DNA of 64,000 nucleotides from Pseudomonas putida (GTDB lineage Bacteria > Pseudomonadota > Gammaproteobacteria > Pseudomonadales > Pseudomonadaceae): the NCBI RefSeq assembly GCF_022627325.1, contig NZ_JAETZZ010000010.1:124001-188000 (forward strand), in the 5' to 3' direction. Shown here piece after piece: positions 1-7,992 of the stretch. The notes under the pieces are model-generated. The model was not told where the DNA came from. It worked only from the letters and a program-made list of their open reading frames with translations, and made no database searches. Positions within the stretch are counted from its first letter, which is position 1. Every line of letters starts with the position of its first letter. The position numbers and the translations under genes were made by a program.

Positions 1-399
1 CTGGGAGGTCAGGACCTGCACCTGCACATCGATACCGGGATGTGCCAGCCGCAGGTGCTCCAATGCCTGCGGTAACAGGTGGGCAATGGCGCCGGTCGAG
101 GCGCCCAGGCGCACCCGTCCTGCCAGCCCTTCGACCTGGCGCCGCACTTCATCCAGAGCAAGATCGGCATCGGCCAACAGCCGGCGGGCGCGTACCAGCA
201 GGGTTTCGCCAATCGCTGTGGGGCGTACCTGGTTACGGTTGCGGGTCAACAGCGGCGCCCCAACCCGCGCCTCGAGTTCGGCCACGTGCAGGCTGATGGT
301 AGGCGGCGCCAGGTTGAGCTGACGCGCGGCCTCGGCGAAAGACCCCAGGTCGGTGATGACCACAAGGGTGCGGAGGCGATCGAGGCTGATTTCACGCAT
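1..399 (-). CDS. LysR-family transcriptional regulator (N-terminal part, cut by window start)
   Basis: The minus strand is open from an ATG at 399 to the window edge, giving the first 133 residues. Residues 1-60 form a LysR winged helix-turn-helix (LRTLVVITDLGSFAEAARQL, then PTISLHVAELEARVGAPLLT), and the start of the effector domain follows (VRLGASTGAIAHLLPQALEH). The gene is divergent from argC at 524 with a 124-base AT-richer gap, so argC is a plausible target, as is usual for LysR pairs. Its effector cannot be told from this part. The family is clear; the function is not. Confidence 0.88.
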   Translation of the reverse strand, partial: MREISLDRLRTLVVITDLGSFAEAARQLNLAPPTISLHVAELEARVGAPLLTRNRNQVRPTAIGETLLVRARRLLADADLALDEVRRQVEGLAGRVRLGASTGAIAHLLPQALEHLRLAHPGIDVQVQVLTSQ

Positions 400-523
400 A
401 GGCTGGGCCGCTTCAGAATGACTTTTGTTCAGGAAATATGAAGGTCTGCATCATGATATTCAAATTTTCTTTACCACAGCGACAGGCGAGCATAGGCCAT
501 CTTTCATGTGACCGGACCCGACC

Positions 524-1465
524 ATGCGTACCCCAATTGTCTTCATCGACGGCGACCAAGGCACCACCGGCCTGCAGATCCATGCCCGCCTGCAAGGGCG
601 CACCGATCTGCAACTGCTGACCCTGCCCGAGGCAGAACGCAAGCACCCACAACGGCGCAGCGACGCCATCAACAGCGCCGACATCGCCCTGCTCTGCCTA
701 CCCGACGACGCTGCGCGCGAGGCCGTGTCGGCCATCCGCAACCCAGCGGTGCGGGTGATCGATGCAAGCTCCGCGCATCGCACCACCCCCGGCTGGGTCT
801 ACGGGCTGCCTGAACTGGACGAACGGCAGGCCGAGCGCATTGCCCTGGCCAAGCGGGTCAGCAACCCCGGCTGCTACCCCACTGGCGCCATCGCCCTGCT
901 GCGCCCGCTGGTGCAGGCCGGCCTGTTGCCCGCCGACTACCCGCTGAGCATCCATGCCATCTCCGGCTATTCCGGCGGTGGCCGTGCGGCGGTCGAGCGC
1001 CATGAGCAGTCCGGGGCTCAGCGCGCGCCGACGTTGCAGATGTACGGCCTGGAGCTTGCGCACAAGCACGTGCCGGAAATCCAGCTGCACGCCGGCCTGG
1101 CAGCCCGGCCGGTGTTCTTGCCCGGCTATGCGGCCTATCGCCAGGGCATCGTGTTGAGCATCCCGCTGCAGTTGCGCCTGTTGCCAGGGCAGATCCGTGC
1201 CGAGCACTTGCAGGCATGCCTTGAACAGCACTACCAGGGCGCACGCCATGTGACCGTCGCTCCCCTGCACCAGCAGGGGCCGGCCTCACCGCTGGACCCT
1301 GAGGCATTGAACGACAGCAACGACCTGCGCCTGAGCGTGTACGCCAACCCCGAACACGGCCAGGTACTGCTCACGGCAGTGTTCGACAACCTGGGCAAGG
1401 GCGCCTCGGGTGCGGCGGTGCAAAACCTCGAGCTGATGCTTGCCGCGCTGCAGGCCCAAGGCTGA
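524..1465 (+). CDS. argC: N-acetyl-gamma-glutamyl-phosphate reductase, type 2
   Basis: This predicts the NADPH-dependent reductase that makes N-acetylglutamate semialdehyde in arginine synthesis. The 313 aa length fits the short type-2 family, whereas the usual pseudomonad housekeeping ArgC is about 345 aa. A nucleotide-binding loop lies at residues 9-16 (DGDQGTTG) and the catalytic Cys117 sits in SNPGCYPTG. ISGYSGGGR follows, as expected for the family. No other arg gene is adjacent; a LysR gene is divergent upstream and a GNAT gene follows. This is therefore probably a second, separately regulated copy. The family assignment is strong; a biosynthetic rather than catabolic role is inferred. 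Confidence 0.88.
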   Translation: MRTPIVFIDGDQGTTGLQIHARLQGRTDLQLLTLPEAERKHPQRRSDAINSADIALLCLPDDAAREAVSAIRNPAVRVIDASSAHRTTPGWVYGLPELDERQAERIALAKRVSNPGCYPTGAIALLRPLVQAGLLPADYPLSIHAISGYSGGGRAAVERHEQSGAQRAPTLQMYGLELAHKHVPEIQLHAGLAARPVFLPGYAAYRQGIVLSIPLQLRLLPGQIRAEHLQACLEQHYQGARHVTVAPLHQQGPASPLDPEALNDSNDLRLSVYANPEHGQVLLTAVFDNLGKGASGAAVQNLELMLAALQAQG

Positions 1466-1545
1466 CAGGTAAAAAAGGCGGTAGACTGTGCGTCCCGCAT
1501 CAACCGGTGCGGGGCGATTCAACAGCCGCCGGAGCCCGTCCACCG

Positions 1546-2232
1546 ATGTTCATTCTGAGCCGCCTTGACAGCGTGCCGCCCGAATCTTTCCAGAATCAGA
1601 TCCGTGACCTGGTGATCCACCATGTCGGCGAACTGAGCAGCGTCGCCATTCGTGCCGACAATCCGTTGTACCCGCTGTACCAGTACGGCGTCGGCATGGA
1701 GGTGCATCAGTACCTGCAGGCCATGGACGGCACTCGCGGCCTGGCCGTGCAGCTGACCCTGGCGCTGGACGCCGAAGCCCCCGACCAGATGCTCGGTTTC
1801 GCCCTGACGTTGCCGGCCCAGGACACTCCGAAGGCCTGTGCACTGGCCTTTCTCGCCGTTGTGCCCGGGCATCGCCGCCACGGTATCGGCCGCGCCTTGT
1901 TGGCCGATGTGCAGGCGCGCTTTGCCAGCGTCGAACTGAACGCGTTTGCCAACCAGGTGCCTTGGTTCGAAGCGCGGGGCATGCAGGTGGTAGCCGCCAG
2001 CGGGCCGCAAGTGTTGATGAGCAGCACCGGCCAGGCCAGCGGCGCGCTGATCGGCCGGCTTGATATCGCGCCGATTTACCAGGCCACTGAAGTGCACCAG
2101 ATCCACACCTACCTGCTCAATCAGCAGGGTGAAGATGCGATGATCGAAGCCGAGCAGCAGCGCGATGAGTGGCTGGATGAGCTGACGGAACAGGCTCGCG
2201 CCTGTGTGAAACAACGCAAGACGGTGCATTGA
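1546..2232 (+). CDS. GNAT-family N-acetyltransferase
   Basis: A 228-aa protein with an acetyl-CoA binding motif of the R-x-x-G-x-G type at about residues 111-116 (RHGIGR in PGHRRHGIGRALLADV). A further 60 or so charged, helical residues follow the GNAT core. I chose the ATG at 1546 because homologous GNAT sequence begins close to it; the frame is open further upstream without a convincing start. It lies 80 bases after argC on the same strand and may be co-transcribed. The acetylated substrate cannot be read from the sequence. Confidence 0.75.
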   Translation: MFILSRLDSVPPESFQNQIRDLVIHHVGELSSVAIRADNPLYPLYQYGVGMEVHQYLQAMDGTRGLAVQLTLALDAEAPDQMLGFALTLPAQDTPKACALAFLAVVPGHRRHGIGRALLADVQARFASVELNAFANQVPWFEARGMQVVAASGPQVLMSSTGQASGALIGRLDIAPIYQATEVHQIHTYLLNQQGEDAMIEAEQQRDEWLDELTEQARACVKQRKTVH

Positions 2233-2236
2233 CCCC

Positions 2237-2254
2237 GGGCCTCATTGCAGGCCC
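2237..2254 (+). terminator. Hairpin just after the GNAT gene
   Basis: A perfect 6-bp inverted repeat (GGGCCT, loop CATTGC, AGGCCC) begins five bases after the stop codon. No T-run follows, so it may stabilise mRNA ends or act weakly as a terminator. Confidence 0.35.
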
Positions 2255-2710
2255 CAAGAACAGTCTGAACGAGCACTTGAGCTTGGCCCGGCTCGCCGGA
2301 CTGTCCCCCTGCCCCCGCACCGTTCCCCTCTCCGCGCACTGAGCGCCGCTCGCCTGCCCGACAAGGTATGGGCCGATCCCCGGCAACGGTGCCTTGGCCG
2401 GCCTGTTAGGCGAGCGGCCATTTGCGTCAACAGCCAGAGCTTGGCCCTCGGCCCGGAATGCTGCCGACCCATTGATTCCGGCGCTTTAAGCGCTTTTTCC
2501 TGACAGATTCGTCAATAAATGACGGATTTACCAGCAGATGACGTTAGTTTGAATGCCTGGTCAACAATGATGGCAATATGACACTATTCCGAAAAACAAT
2601 AATCAGAGGTGAGTCCTATCACTATATTGCAGCACATTGGGAGCATGGCACCGTCGGTGAGCGGGGTTTGCCCATGGTCCTGATTGCGCACCACCGTCAA
2701 GGAACATTCC
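2255..2710. other. Long non-coding stretch before the chemotaxis gene
   Basis: I see no credible gene here. The first half is GC-rich. From about 2474 it becomes distinctly AT-rich, as expected for a promoter region of the downstream chemoreceptor. It holds an imperfect inverted repeat (ATTCGTCA, 5-base spacer, TGACGGAT, 2507-2527) that could be an operator. GCGC-TTTAA-GCGC followed by five T lies at 2481-2498 and is a weak terminator-like element. Confidence 0.4.
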
Positions 2711-4336
2711 ATGCAGTTACGGAATATGAAGATCGGCATTCGCGCTGCCAGCGTATTTGCTCTGTTGGGCGCCCTAGTCCTGTTCATGGGCCTTATAGCC
2801 CTCTATGAAACCCGGCAGATGGACGAGGCTACGGACGAAATCCGCATCACCTGGATGCCTGCCGTGGTCGCCCTCGGTGACATCAGCACCAACCTCGGCC
2901 GCGCTCGCGCTATCACCATGCGCGCTGCGCTGGATGACAGCCCCACTGAGCGCATGCGCAACATCGAATTGCTCAAAGGCATCAATGAGCAACTCGACCA
3001 GGGCCTGAAGGACTATGAGGCCACCATCATCGCCGCCGATGATCGTGCCCTGTTCAACGCATTGATCGCGGCCCATCAACAGTATTTCGGCCTGCAGGCC
3101 CAGGTACTCAAAGACATCGCCGCCGGCCGAATGGCCGAGGCCAGGCAACAGATCAGCGGCCCACTCACGCAGTATGCTGACACCATGATGAAAGCCCTGT
3201 CGGCGTTGACCACCTACAACAGCACCGGCGCCGAACAGGCCTCCCAGCGCAGCAGTGACGTGGCCGACGAAGCCTTTGCGGCCATTATCGGTTCTCTGCT
3301 GGTAATCATGATTGCCCTGGTAGCCATTGCCACCGTGCTCACCCGCAGCATCGTCGTGCCGTTGGCAGATGCCGTGGCCGTGGCCGAACGTGTCGCCAAG
3401 GGCGACCTGACGCGGGAAATCACGGTTACCGGTCGCGACGAGCCAGCCTTGCTGCTGCGCGCCCTGAGCCGCATGCAGGCAAGCCTGCGCGATACCATTC
3501 GCAAGATTGCGGCCTCGTCCGACCAGCTGGCCTCGGCCTCGGAAGAGCTGCACACGGTTACCGAAGATACCAGCCGTGGCCTGCACCAACAGAGCGCGGA
3601 GATCGACCAGGCGGCCACCGCCGTCAACCAGATGACTGCCGCCGTGGAAGAAGTGGCGAACAACGCGGTGAGCACTGCCGATGCGTCCCAGGGCGCCGAC
3701 CGCAGCACGCGCGATGGCCGCGATCAGGTCAACCAGGCGCTGGCCTCGATCCAGCACCTGGTCGATGACGTGACCGGCACCTCTGCCGAAATCGAGCAGT
3801 TGGCCAGCAATGCCAACGAGATCAGCCGCGTGCTCGATGTGATTGGCTCGATTGCCGGCCAGACCAACCTGCTGGCCCTCAACGCTGCCATCGAAGCCGC
3901 CCGCGCCGGTGAGGCGGGCCGTGGTTTTGCCGTGGTCGCCGATGAAGTGCGCGCCCTGGCCCACCGCACCCAGCAGTCCACCGCCGAAATCGAACAGATG
4001 ATTGCCGGGATTCAGAACGGTACCGAGCGGGCGGTCACGGCCATGCACAGCAGCCAGGGGCGTGCCACCGGTACGCTGGAAGTGGCGCAAGGTGCCGGGC
4101 AGGCGCTGGAAGTGATTGCCGAGGCGATCGCTTCGATCAACCAGCGCAACCTGGTGATCGCCAGTGCGTCGGAAGAACAGGCACAAGTGGCGCGGGAAGT
4201 GGACCGCAACTTGGTTAACATCCGCGACCTGGCGATGCAGACATCGGCGGGGGCCAACCAGACCAGCGCGGCGGCACAAGACTTGTCGCGGTTGGCGGTG
4301 GACCTGAATGGCATGGTGGCGCAGTTCAAGGTTTGA
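2711..4336 (+). CDS. Methyl-accepting chemotaxis protein (chemoreceptor)
   Basis: A 541-aa inner-membrane chemoreceptor. TM1 spans about residues 11-31. A mostly helical periplasmic domain of about 155 residues resembles the four-helix-bundle type. TM2 is at about 191-211, then a HAMP domain to about 265 and a cytoplasmic signalling coiled coil. The highly conserved hairpin tip (IAGQTNLLALNAAIEAARAG) is at residues 381-400 and would contact CheA and CheW. The C-terminus ends MVAQFKV, without the pentapeptide that tethers CheR in some receptors. The start at 2711 has AAGGA upstream. The ligand is unknown. It stands alone, convergent with the NCS1 permease. Confidence 0.92.
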   Translation: MQLRNMKIGIRAASVFALLGALVLFMGLIALYETRQMDEATDEIRITWMPAVVALGDISTNLGRARAITMRAALDDSPTERMRNIELLKGINEQLDQGLKDYEATIIAADDRALFNALIAAHQQYFGLQAQVLKDIAAGRMAEARQQISGPLTQYADTMMKALSALTTYNSTGAEQASQRSSDVADEAFAAIIGSLLVIMIALVAIATVLTRSIVVPLADAVAVAERVAKGDLTREITVTGRDEPALLLRALSRMQASLRDTIRKIAASSDQLASASEELHTVTEDTSRGLHQQSAEIDQAATAVNQMTAAVEEVANNAVSTADASQGADRSTRDGRDQVNQALASIQHLVDDVTGTSAEIEQLASNANEISRVLDVIGSIAGQTNLLALNAAIEAARAGEAGRGFAVVADEVRALAHRTQQSTAEIEQMIAGIQNGTERAVTAMHSSQGRATGTLEVAQGAGQALEVIAEAIASINQRNLVIASASEEQAQVAREVDRNLVNIRDLAMQTSAGANQTSAAAQDLSRLAVDLNGMVAQFKV

Positions 4337-4348
4337 TCGGACAGAGCC

Positions 4349-4370
4349 GGGGCTGCGTTGCAGCCCCTGT
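4349..4370. terminator. Strong hairpin between convergent genes
   Basis: GGGGCTGC, loop GTT, GCAGCCCC forms a perfect 8-bp stem between the chemoreceptor stop (4336) and the permease stop (4389). The T-run is poor (TGTTA), but position and stem fit a bidirectional terminator. Confidence 0.5.
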
Positions 4371-4388
4371 TACAGCAACCGCAACCTC

Positions 4389-5795
4389 TCAGTCATTGAC
4401 ACTCACAACCCGCCCCGCCTGCTCGGCAGCCTTGCCGCGCGTGGCCAGGCAGTAATACAGCGGCACCGTCACGATCAGGCCGAACAGCCAGGACAGGTCC
4501 GCGCCCTCCACGATGTTGGAATAGGGCCCTACATAAAGCGACGTGTTGGCAAACGGCAACTGCACCAGAATCCCGCACGCATAGGCAATGATCGCGTGGG
4601 GGTTGAAGCGCCCGTAAATCCCGCCATCGGCGCGGAAGATCGAGGCGATGTCGTACTCGCCTTTCTTGATCAGGTAAAAGTCGATCAGGTTGATCGAAGC
4701 CCACGGCACCAGCACCAGCAACAGCGCCAGGATCAGCCCGATGAAGTGACCGATGAAGTCTGCCGAGGCATTCAGGGCAACCATCCCGCACGCTACCAGA
4801 ATCACCGCAGCCAGCATTACCCGCACCTTGATGCTAGGCGTCCATTGGGCGAAGAACGTCTGGATGGCCGTGACGATCGACAGTACCGCGCCGTACAGGT
4901 TGAGGGCGTTGTGGCTGATGATGTTGAGCAGGAACAGCACCATCAGGATCGGGCCCAGCCAGCCGGTGGCCTGCTTGACCGCGTCCATCGCGTCGGTGCC
5001 TTGGGGCACGCACAGCACTGCCACTGCACCGAAGCTGAAGCACAGTATGGTGCCCAGGGTGGCGCCGAAATACGTCGCCCAGAACGGCTTGGCGATACCG
5101 ACCTCTTTGGGCAGGTAGCGCGAGTAGTCGGAAGTGTACGGCGAGAAACTGATCTGCCAGATGGTGCCCAGCGAGACGGTGGCGATGAAGCCGGACAGGT
5201 TGAACGCGCCCCGGCTGAAGAAGTCGGCCGGCAACTCTTGGGTGAACATCATGATGAAACCGGCCAGCAGCGCCGACCCCATCACCCAGGTGCCGATGCG
5301 GTTGAGGCTATGAATGAAGCGGTAGCCGATGACACCGATCGCCGTGGCGCTCAGGGCACCGATGACGATCGCCGTAGGCATCGGCACGCTCGGCGCAATG
5401 CCGTGGATCGACTTGCCTGCCAATACGATGTTGGAAATGAAGAAGCCAACATAGATCAATGCCGTGAAGAACACGATCAGCAGGGCACCATAACGCCCGA
5501 ACTGGCCGCGGCTCTGCACCATCTGTGGAATGCCCAGTTGCGGTCCCTGCGCAGAGGCCAGGGCGATGACCACCCCCCCGATCAGATGGCCCAACACGAT
5601 GGCGATCAGGCCCCACAACAGGTTCAGGTGGAACACCTGGACCACCATGGCGCCGGTGACGATGGGCAGTGGCGCGATGTTGGTACTGAACCAGAGGGTG
5701 AACAGGTCGCGGGCCTTCCCGTGGCGCTCGGCAGGTGGAACGTAATCGACCGTGTGATTCTCGACAAACTGGTGTTGCGATGACGGTTGGGACAT
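4389..5795 (-). CDS. NCS1-family (CodB-like) permease
   Basis: A 468-aa, roughly 12-TM secondary transporter of the nucleobase:cation symporter-1 family. Known members import cytosine, allantoin, hydantoins, thiamine precursors or related N-heterocycles. Family features include the N-terminal NIAPLPIVTGAMV segment, the SAQGPQLGIPQM loop and SFSPYTSDYSRYLP in the middle. It is divergent from the flavin reductase and monooxygenase genes. Its promoter carries the same palindrome as theirs, which implies that it imports their substrate. It is a clear paralogue of the permease at 18191. The actual substrate is inferred only as an N-containing ring compound. Confidence 0.88.
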   Translation of the reverse strand: MSQPSSQHQFVENHTVDYVPPAERHGKARDLFTLWFSTNIAPLPIVTGAMVVQVFHLNLLWGLIAIVLGHLIGGVVIALASAQGPQLGIPQMVQSRGQFGRYGALLIVFFTALIYVGFFISNIVLAGKSIHGIAPSVPMPTAIVIGALSATAIGVIGYRFIHSLNRIGTWVMGSALLAGFIMMFTQELPADFFSRGAFNLSGFIATVSLGTIWQISFSPYTSDYSRYLPKEVGIAKPFWATYFGATLGTILCFSFGAVAVLCVPQGTDAMDAVKQATGWLGPILMVLFLLNIISHNALNLYGAVLSIVTAIQTFFAQWTPSIKVRVMLAAVILVACGMVALNASADFIGHFIGLILALLLVLVPWASINLIDFYLIKKGEYDIASIFRADGGIYGRFNPHAIIAYACGILVQLPFANTSLYVGPYSNIVEGADLSWLFGLIVTVPLYYCLATRGKAAEQAGRVVSVND

Positions 5796-5867
5796 GGTTT
5801 TCAGCTCGAAAGGTCGTTTTTATCTTTGTAAGGAAACCGCGCCTAGGCGGCCTCTCAGCTGCGGACC

Positions 5868-5895
5868 ATATTATGGTATTCCAAACTTTTGACAA
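5868..5895 (-). promoter_or_regulatory. Promoter of the NCS1 permease with operator in the spacer
   Basis: On the minus strand TTGTCA (5890-5895) is separated by 16 bases from TAATAT (5868-5873), a good sigma-70 promoter about 75 bases before the permease start. The spacer contains the palindrome TGGTATTCCA (plus strand, 5874-5883). It differs at one base from TGGTATACCA at 7943. Repressor bound there would sit between -35 and -10. Confidence 0.6.
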
Positions 5896-6027
5896 CACTG
5901 ATTCGGTTTAAAAAAGCCCGACTGATCCGGTTCAGCACTCTCGGCCAGGCCTTCATGATTGGAGCAAAGCCCCATTTCATGCGGCTTTTAGCCATTCATC
6001 GTGTTTTACCCAGCCCTGAAAATTCCG

Positions 6028-6062
6028 CTTGCAAAACGAGTATTACGGTATACCATCAGACA
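6028..6062 (+). promoter_or_regulatory. GntR-type operator and promoter, copy 1 (flavin reductase/monooxygenase)
   Basis: A 35-base block matching the block at 7925-7959 at 31 of 35 positions. It contains CGGTATACCA (6046-6055) and a possible -35 TTGCAA (6029-6034) with -10 TACCAT (6051-6056) at 16-base spacing. It ends 50 bases before the flavin reductase start. TNGT-ACNA palindromes of this kind are typical targets of FadR-subfamily GntR proteins, and such a regulator is encoded at 12048. Confidence 0.6.
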
Positions 6063-6112
6063 CATCAACGATAAAAAGCGGCTCACCGCTACCCCCTTTC
6101 GAGGTACACGCC

Positions 6113-6598
6113 ATGATCGACGCAACCGTCTACAAGAACGTCTTGGGCTCCTTCCCCTCAGGCGTCACCGTCATCACCACACTGGACGACGACGGCTCGA
6201 TCGTCGGCCTGACTGCCAGCGCCTTTTCCTCCCTGTCGATGGACCCGCCGCTGGTGCTGTTCTGCCCCAACTACAGTTCCGATTCCTACCCTGTATTGAT
6301 CAAGAACAAGCGCTTTGCCATTCACCTGCTCTCTGGCGAACAGCAAGCTGAAGCCTACGCCTTCGCCAAGAAAGGCAAGGACAAGGCTGCGGGCATCGAG
6401 TGGACCCTGAGCGAACTGGGCAACCCGGTGCTGGCAGGGGCCACTGCGGTAATCGAATGCGAGTTGTGGCGTGAATATGAAGGTGGCGACCACGCGATCA
6501 TGGTCGGCAAGGTGCACAACCTGATCGTTCCCGAGCAGGCACCACGGCCCATGGTCTACTGCCGCGGCAAAATGGCCAGCCTGCCCGCCTTCGCCTGA
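6113..6598 (+). CDS. Flavin reductase (RutF/HpaC-like), copy 1
   Basis: A 161-aa NAD(P)H:flavin oxidoreductase of the FMN-binding split-barrel family. It would supply reduced FMN to the luciferase-like monooxygenase encoded just downstream. Family features include GSFPSGVTVITT near the N-terminus, LTASAFSSLSMDPPLVLFC and the C-terminal HAIMVGKV segment. I chose the ATG at 6113, with GAGGT upstream, because it aligns with the start of its paralogue at 10983. A 63-base gap with a hairpin separates it from the monooxygenase. The two together make a two-component monooxygenase, as in RutF/RutA or TgnA/TgnB. Confidence 0.88.
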   Translation: MIDATVYKNVLGSFPSGVTVITTLDDDGSIVGLTASAFSSLSMDPPLVLFCPNYSSDSYPVLIKNKRFAIHLLSGEQQAEAYAFAKKGKDKAAGIEWTLSELGNPVLAGATAVIECELWREYEGGDHAIMVGKVHNLIVPEQAPRPMVYCRGKMASLPAFA

Positions 6599-6619
6599 GG
6601 CGCCTGACGTTATTACTGA

Positions 6620-6637
6620 CGCCTGGCACGCCAGGCG
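6620..6637 (+). other. Intercistronic hairpin
   Basis: CGCCTGG, loop CACG, CCAGGCG is a perfect 7-bp stem between the flavin reductase stop and the monooxygenase ribosome-binding site. No T-run follows, so it more likely affects mRNA processing or relative expression than termination. Confidence 0.4.
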
Positions 6638-6664
6638 AGACTTTCAAGCTGCGAGGAGTGCCCC

Positions 6665-7708
6665 ATGAAATTTTCGTTGTTCGTACACATGGAACGTTGG
6701 GATGAGCAGGTCAGCCACCGCCAGCTGTTCGAGGACCTCACCGAACTGACCCTGATGGCCGAAAACGGCGGTTTCAGCACCGTATGGATCGGCGAACACC
6801 ACGCCATGGAATACACCATTTCGCCCAGCCCGATGCCGCTGCTGGCCTACCTGGCCGCGCGCACCGAGAAGATCCGTCTGGGCGCCGGCACCATCATTGC
6901 GCCTTTCTGGAACCCGATCCGCGTGGCTGGCGAGTGCGCCCTGCTCGACGTGATCAGCAACGGCCGCATGGAAGTGGGCCTGGCCCGCGGTGCCTACCAG
7001 TTCGAGTTCGACCGCATGGCCAATGGCATGCCGGCCACCGACGGCGGCAAGGCCCTGCGCGAAATGGTGCCCGCGGTACGCAAACTGTGGGAAGGCGACT
7101 ACGCCCATGAAGGCGAGGTCTACAATTTCCCGACCTCCACCAGCGTGCCCAAACCGGTGCAGCATGGCATGCCGCCGATGTGGATCGCTGCGCGCGACCC
7201 GGACTCACACAACTTTGCGGTGAAAAACGGTTGCAACGTGATGGTCACCCCGTTGATGAAGGGTGATGAAGAAGTACTGGACCTGAAAAACAAGTTCCAG
7301 GCTGCCCTGGACAACAACCCCGAGGTTCCGCGCCCGCAACTGATGGTGCTGCGCCACACCCACGTGCACAGCCCGTCGGAACCCGAGGGCTGGAAAGTCG
7401 GCGCCCAGGCCATCTCGCGCTTCTACCGCACCTTCGATGCCTGGTTTGGCAACAAGACGGTCCCGGTCAACGGCTTCCTGGAGCCGAGCCCGGAGTCGAA
7501 GTTCGCCGAGGTGCCGGCCTTCGCGTTGGAGAACATTCGCAAGAACACCATGATCGGTACGCCGGAAGAAATCATCGCGCGCATCAAGTACTACCAGGAA
7601 CTGGGCGTCGACGAGTTCAGCTTCTGGTGCGACAACAGCCTGCCCCACGCCGAGAAGAAGAAGTCGCTCGAGCTGTTCATCAAGGAAGTGGTGCCGGCGT
7701 TCGCCTGA
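6665..7708 (+). CDS. Luciferase-like (LLM) flavin-dependent monooxygenase
   Basis: A 347-aa TIM-barrel oxygenase of the bacterial luciferase-like family, using reduced FMN and O2. Recognisable parts are MKFSLFVHMERWDE at the N-terminus, FSTVWIGEHHAMEY at about residue 38, KIRLGAGTIIAPFWNPIRVAGE, and the C-terminal MIGTPEEIIARIKYYQELGV, which is typical of the family. A strong GAGGAG-type site precedes the ATG. RutA (uracil ring opening) and TgnB (trigonelline ring opening) belong to this superfamily. With a permease, hydrolase and aldehyde dehydrogenase around it, ring cleavage of an N-heterocycle is a reasonable inference. The substrate itself is unknown. Confidence 0.88.
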   Translation: MKFSLFVHMERWDEQVSHRQLFEDLTELTLMAENGGFSTVWIGEHHAMEYTISPSPMPLLAYLAARTEKIRLGAGTIIAPFWNPIRVAGECALLDVISNGRMEVGLARGAYQFEFDRMANGMPATDGGKALREMVPAVRKLWEGDYAHEGEVYNFPTSTSVPKPVQHGMPPMWIAARDPDSHNFAVKNGCNVMVTPLMKGDEEVLDLKNKFQAALDNNPEVPRPQLMVLRHTHVHSPSEPEGWKVGAQAISRFYRTFDAWFGNKTVPVNGFLEPSPESKFAEVPAFALENIRKNTMIGTPEEIIARIKYYQELGVDEFSFWCDNSLPHAEKKKSLELFIKEVVPAFA

Positions 7709-7739
7709 ATTCCCCTTACCTGAAAGCGTTGCTGGAACA

Positions 7740-7787
7740 GCCCGCTCCCCGGAGGCCGCCAAGGCCTCGGGCGTGGGCGTTTTTTTA
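7740..7787 (+). terminator. Rho-independent terminator after the monooxygenase
   Basis: GAGGCC (7752-7757), loop GCCAA, GGCCTC (7763-7768) forms the inner stem. GCCC and GGGC outside it extend the stem, and seven T follow at 7780-7786. It ends the first enzyme transcript and implies separate transcription of the genes from 7993. Confidence 0.65.
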
Positions 7788-7886
7788 GCTGCAAGCCGCA
7801 AGTTGCAAGCTTCAAGCAACAGCGTTCGTGCTCGACCGTGAGCTCGGCGCTTGCGGCTTGCGGCTTGCAGCTTGCGGCTTGCCGCC
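7788..7886. repeat. Degenerate GCTTGCA-type heptamer repeats in inverted arms
   Basis: The left arm (7788-7819) is built of GCAAGCC/GCAAGTT/GCAAGCT-like heptamers. The right arm (7849-7886) holds tandem GCTTGCG/GCTTGCA heptamers that are its reverse complement. About 30 bases on each side could pair into a long imperfect stem around a loop of some 30 bases. It sits between a terminator and the promoter at 7925. Confidence 0.55.
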
Positions 7887-7924
7887 GCCTTTCGTCTCCT
7901 GCTTGGAGAAATTTTCAGCGGGCT

Positions 7925-7959
7925 CTTGCACAACAAATATTATGGTATACCATCAGACA
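7925..7959 (+). promoter_or_regulatory. GntR-type operator and promoter, copy 2 (DUF1185 operon)
   Basis: A 35-base block matching 6028-6062 at 31 of 35 positions. It holds the perfect palindrome TGGTATACCA (7943-7952), and the last 16 bases from GGTATACC onward are identical in the two copies. It ends 33 bases before the start codon at 7993. The long identity suggests duplication of a promoter-operator unit or strong constraint by one regulator. Confidence 0.62.
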
Positions 7960-7992
7960 ACAAGAGCTGATAACCCTCACCAGGAGCCCCTC

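Noticed and set aside
400..523. LysR operator between the first LysR gene and argC
   Set aside because: AATAT...ATATT and ATGA-N9-TCAT half-sites are present, but they are short and do not give a clean T-N11-A palindrome, so I do not list a site.
2774..4279. A 501-codon minus-strand open frame opposite the chemoreceptor
   Set aside because: Antisense shadow of a repetitive coiled-coil gene; no coherent protein.
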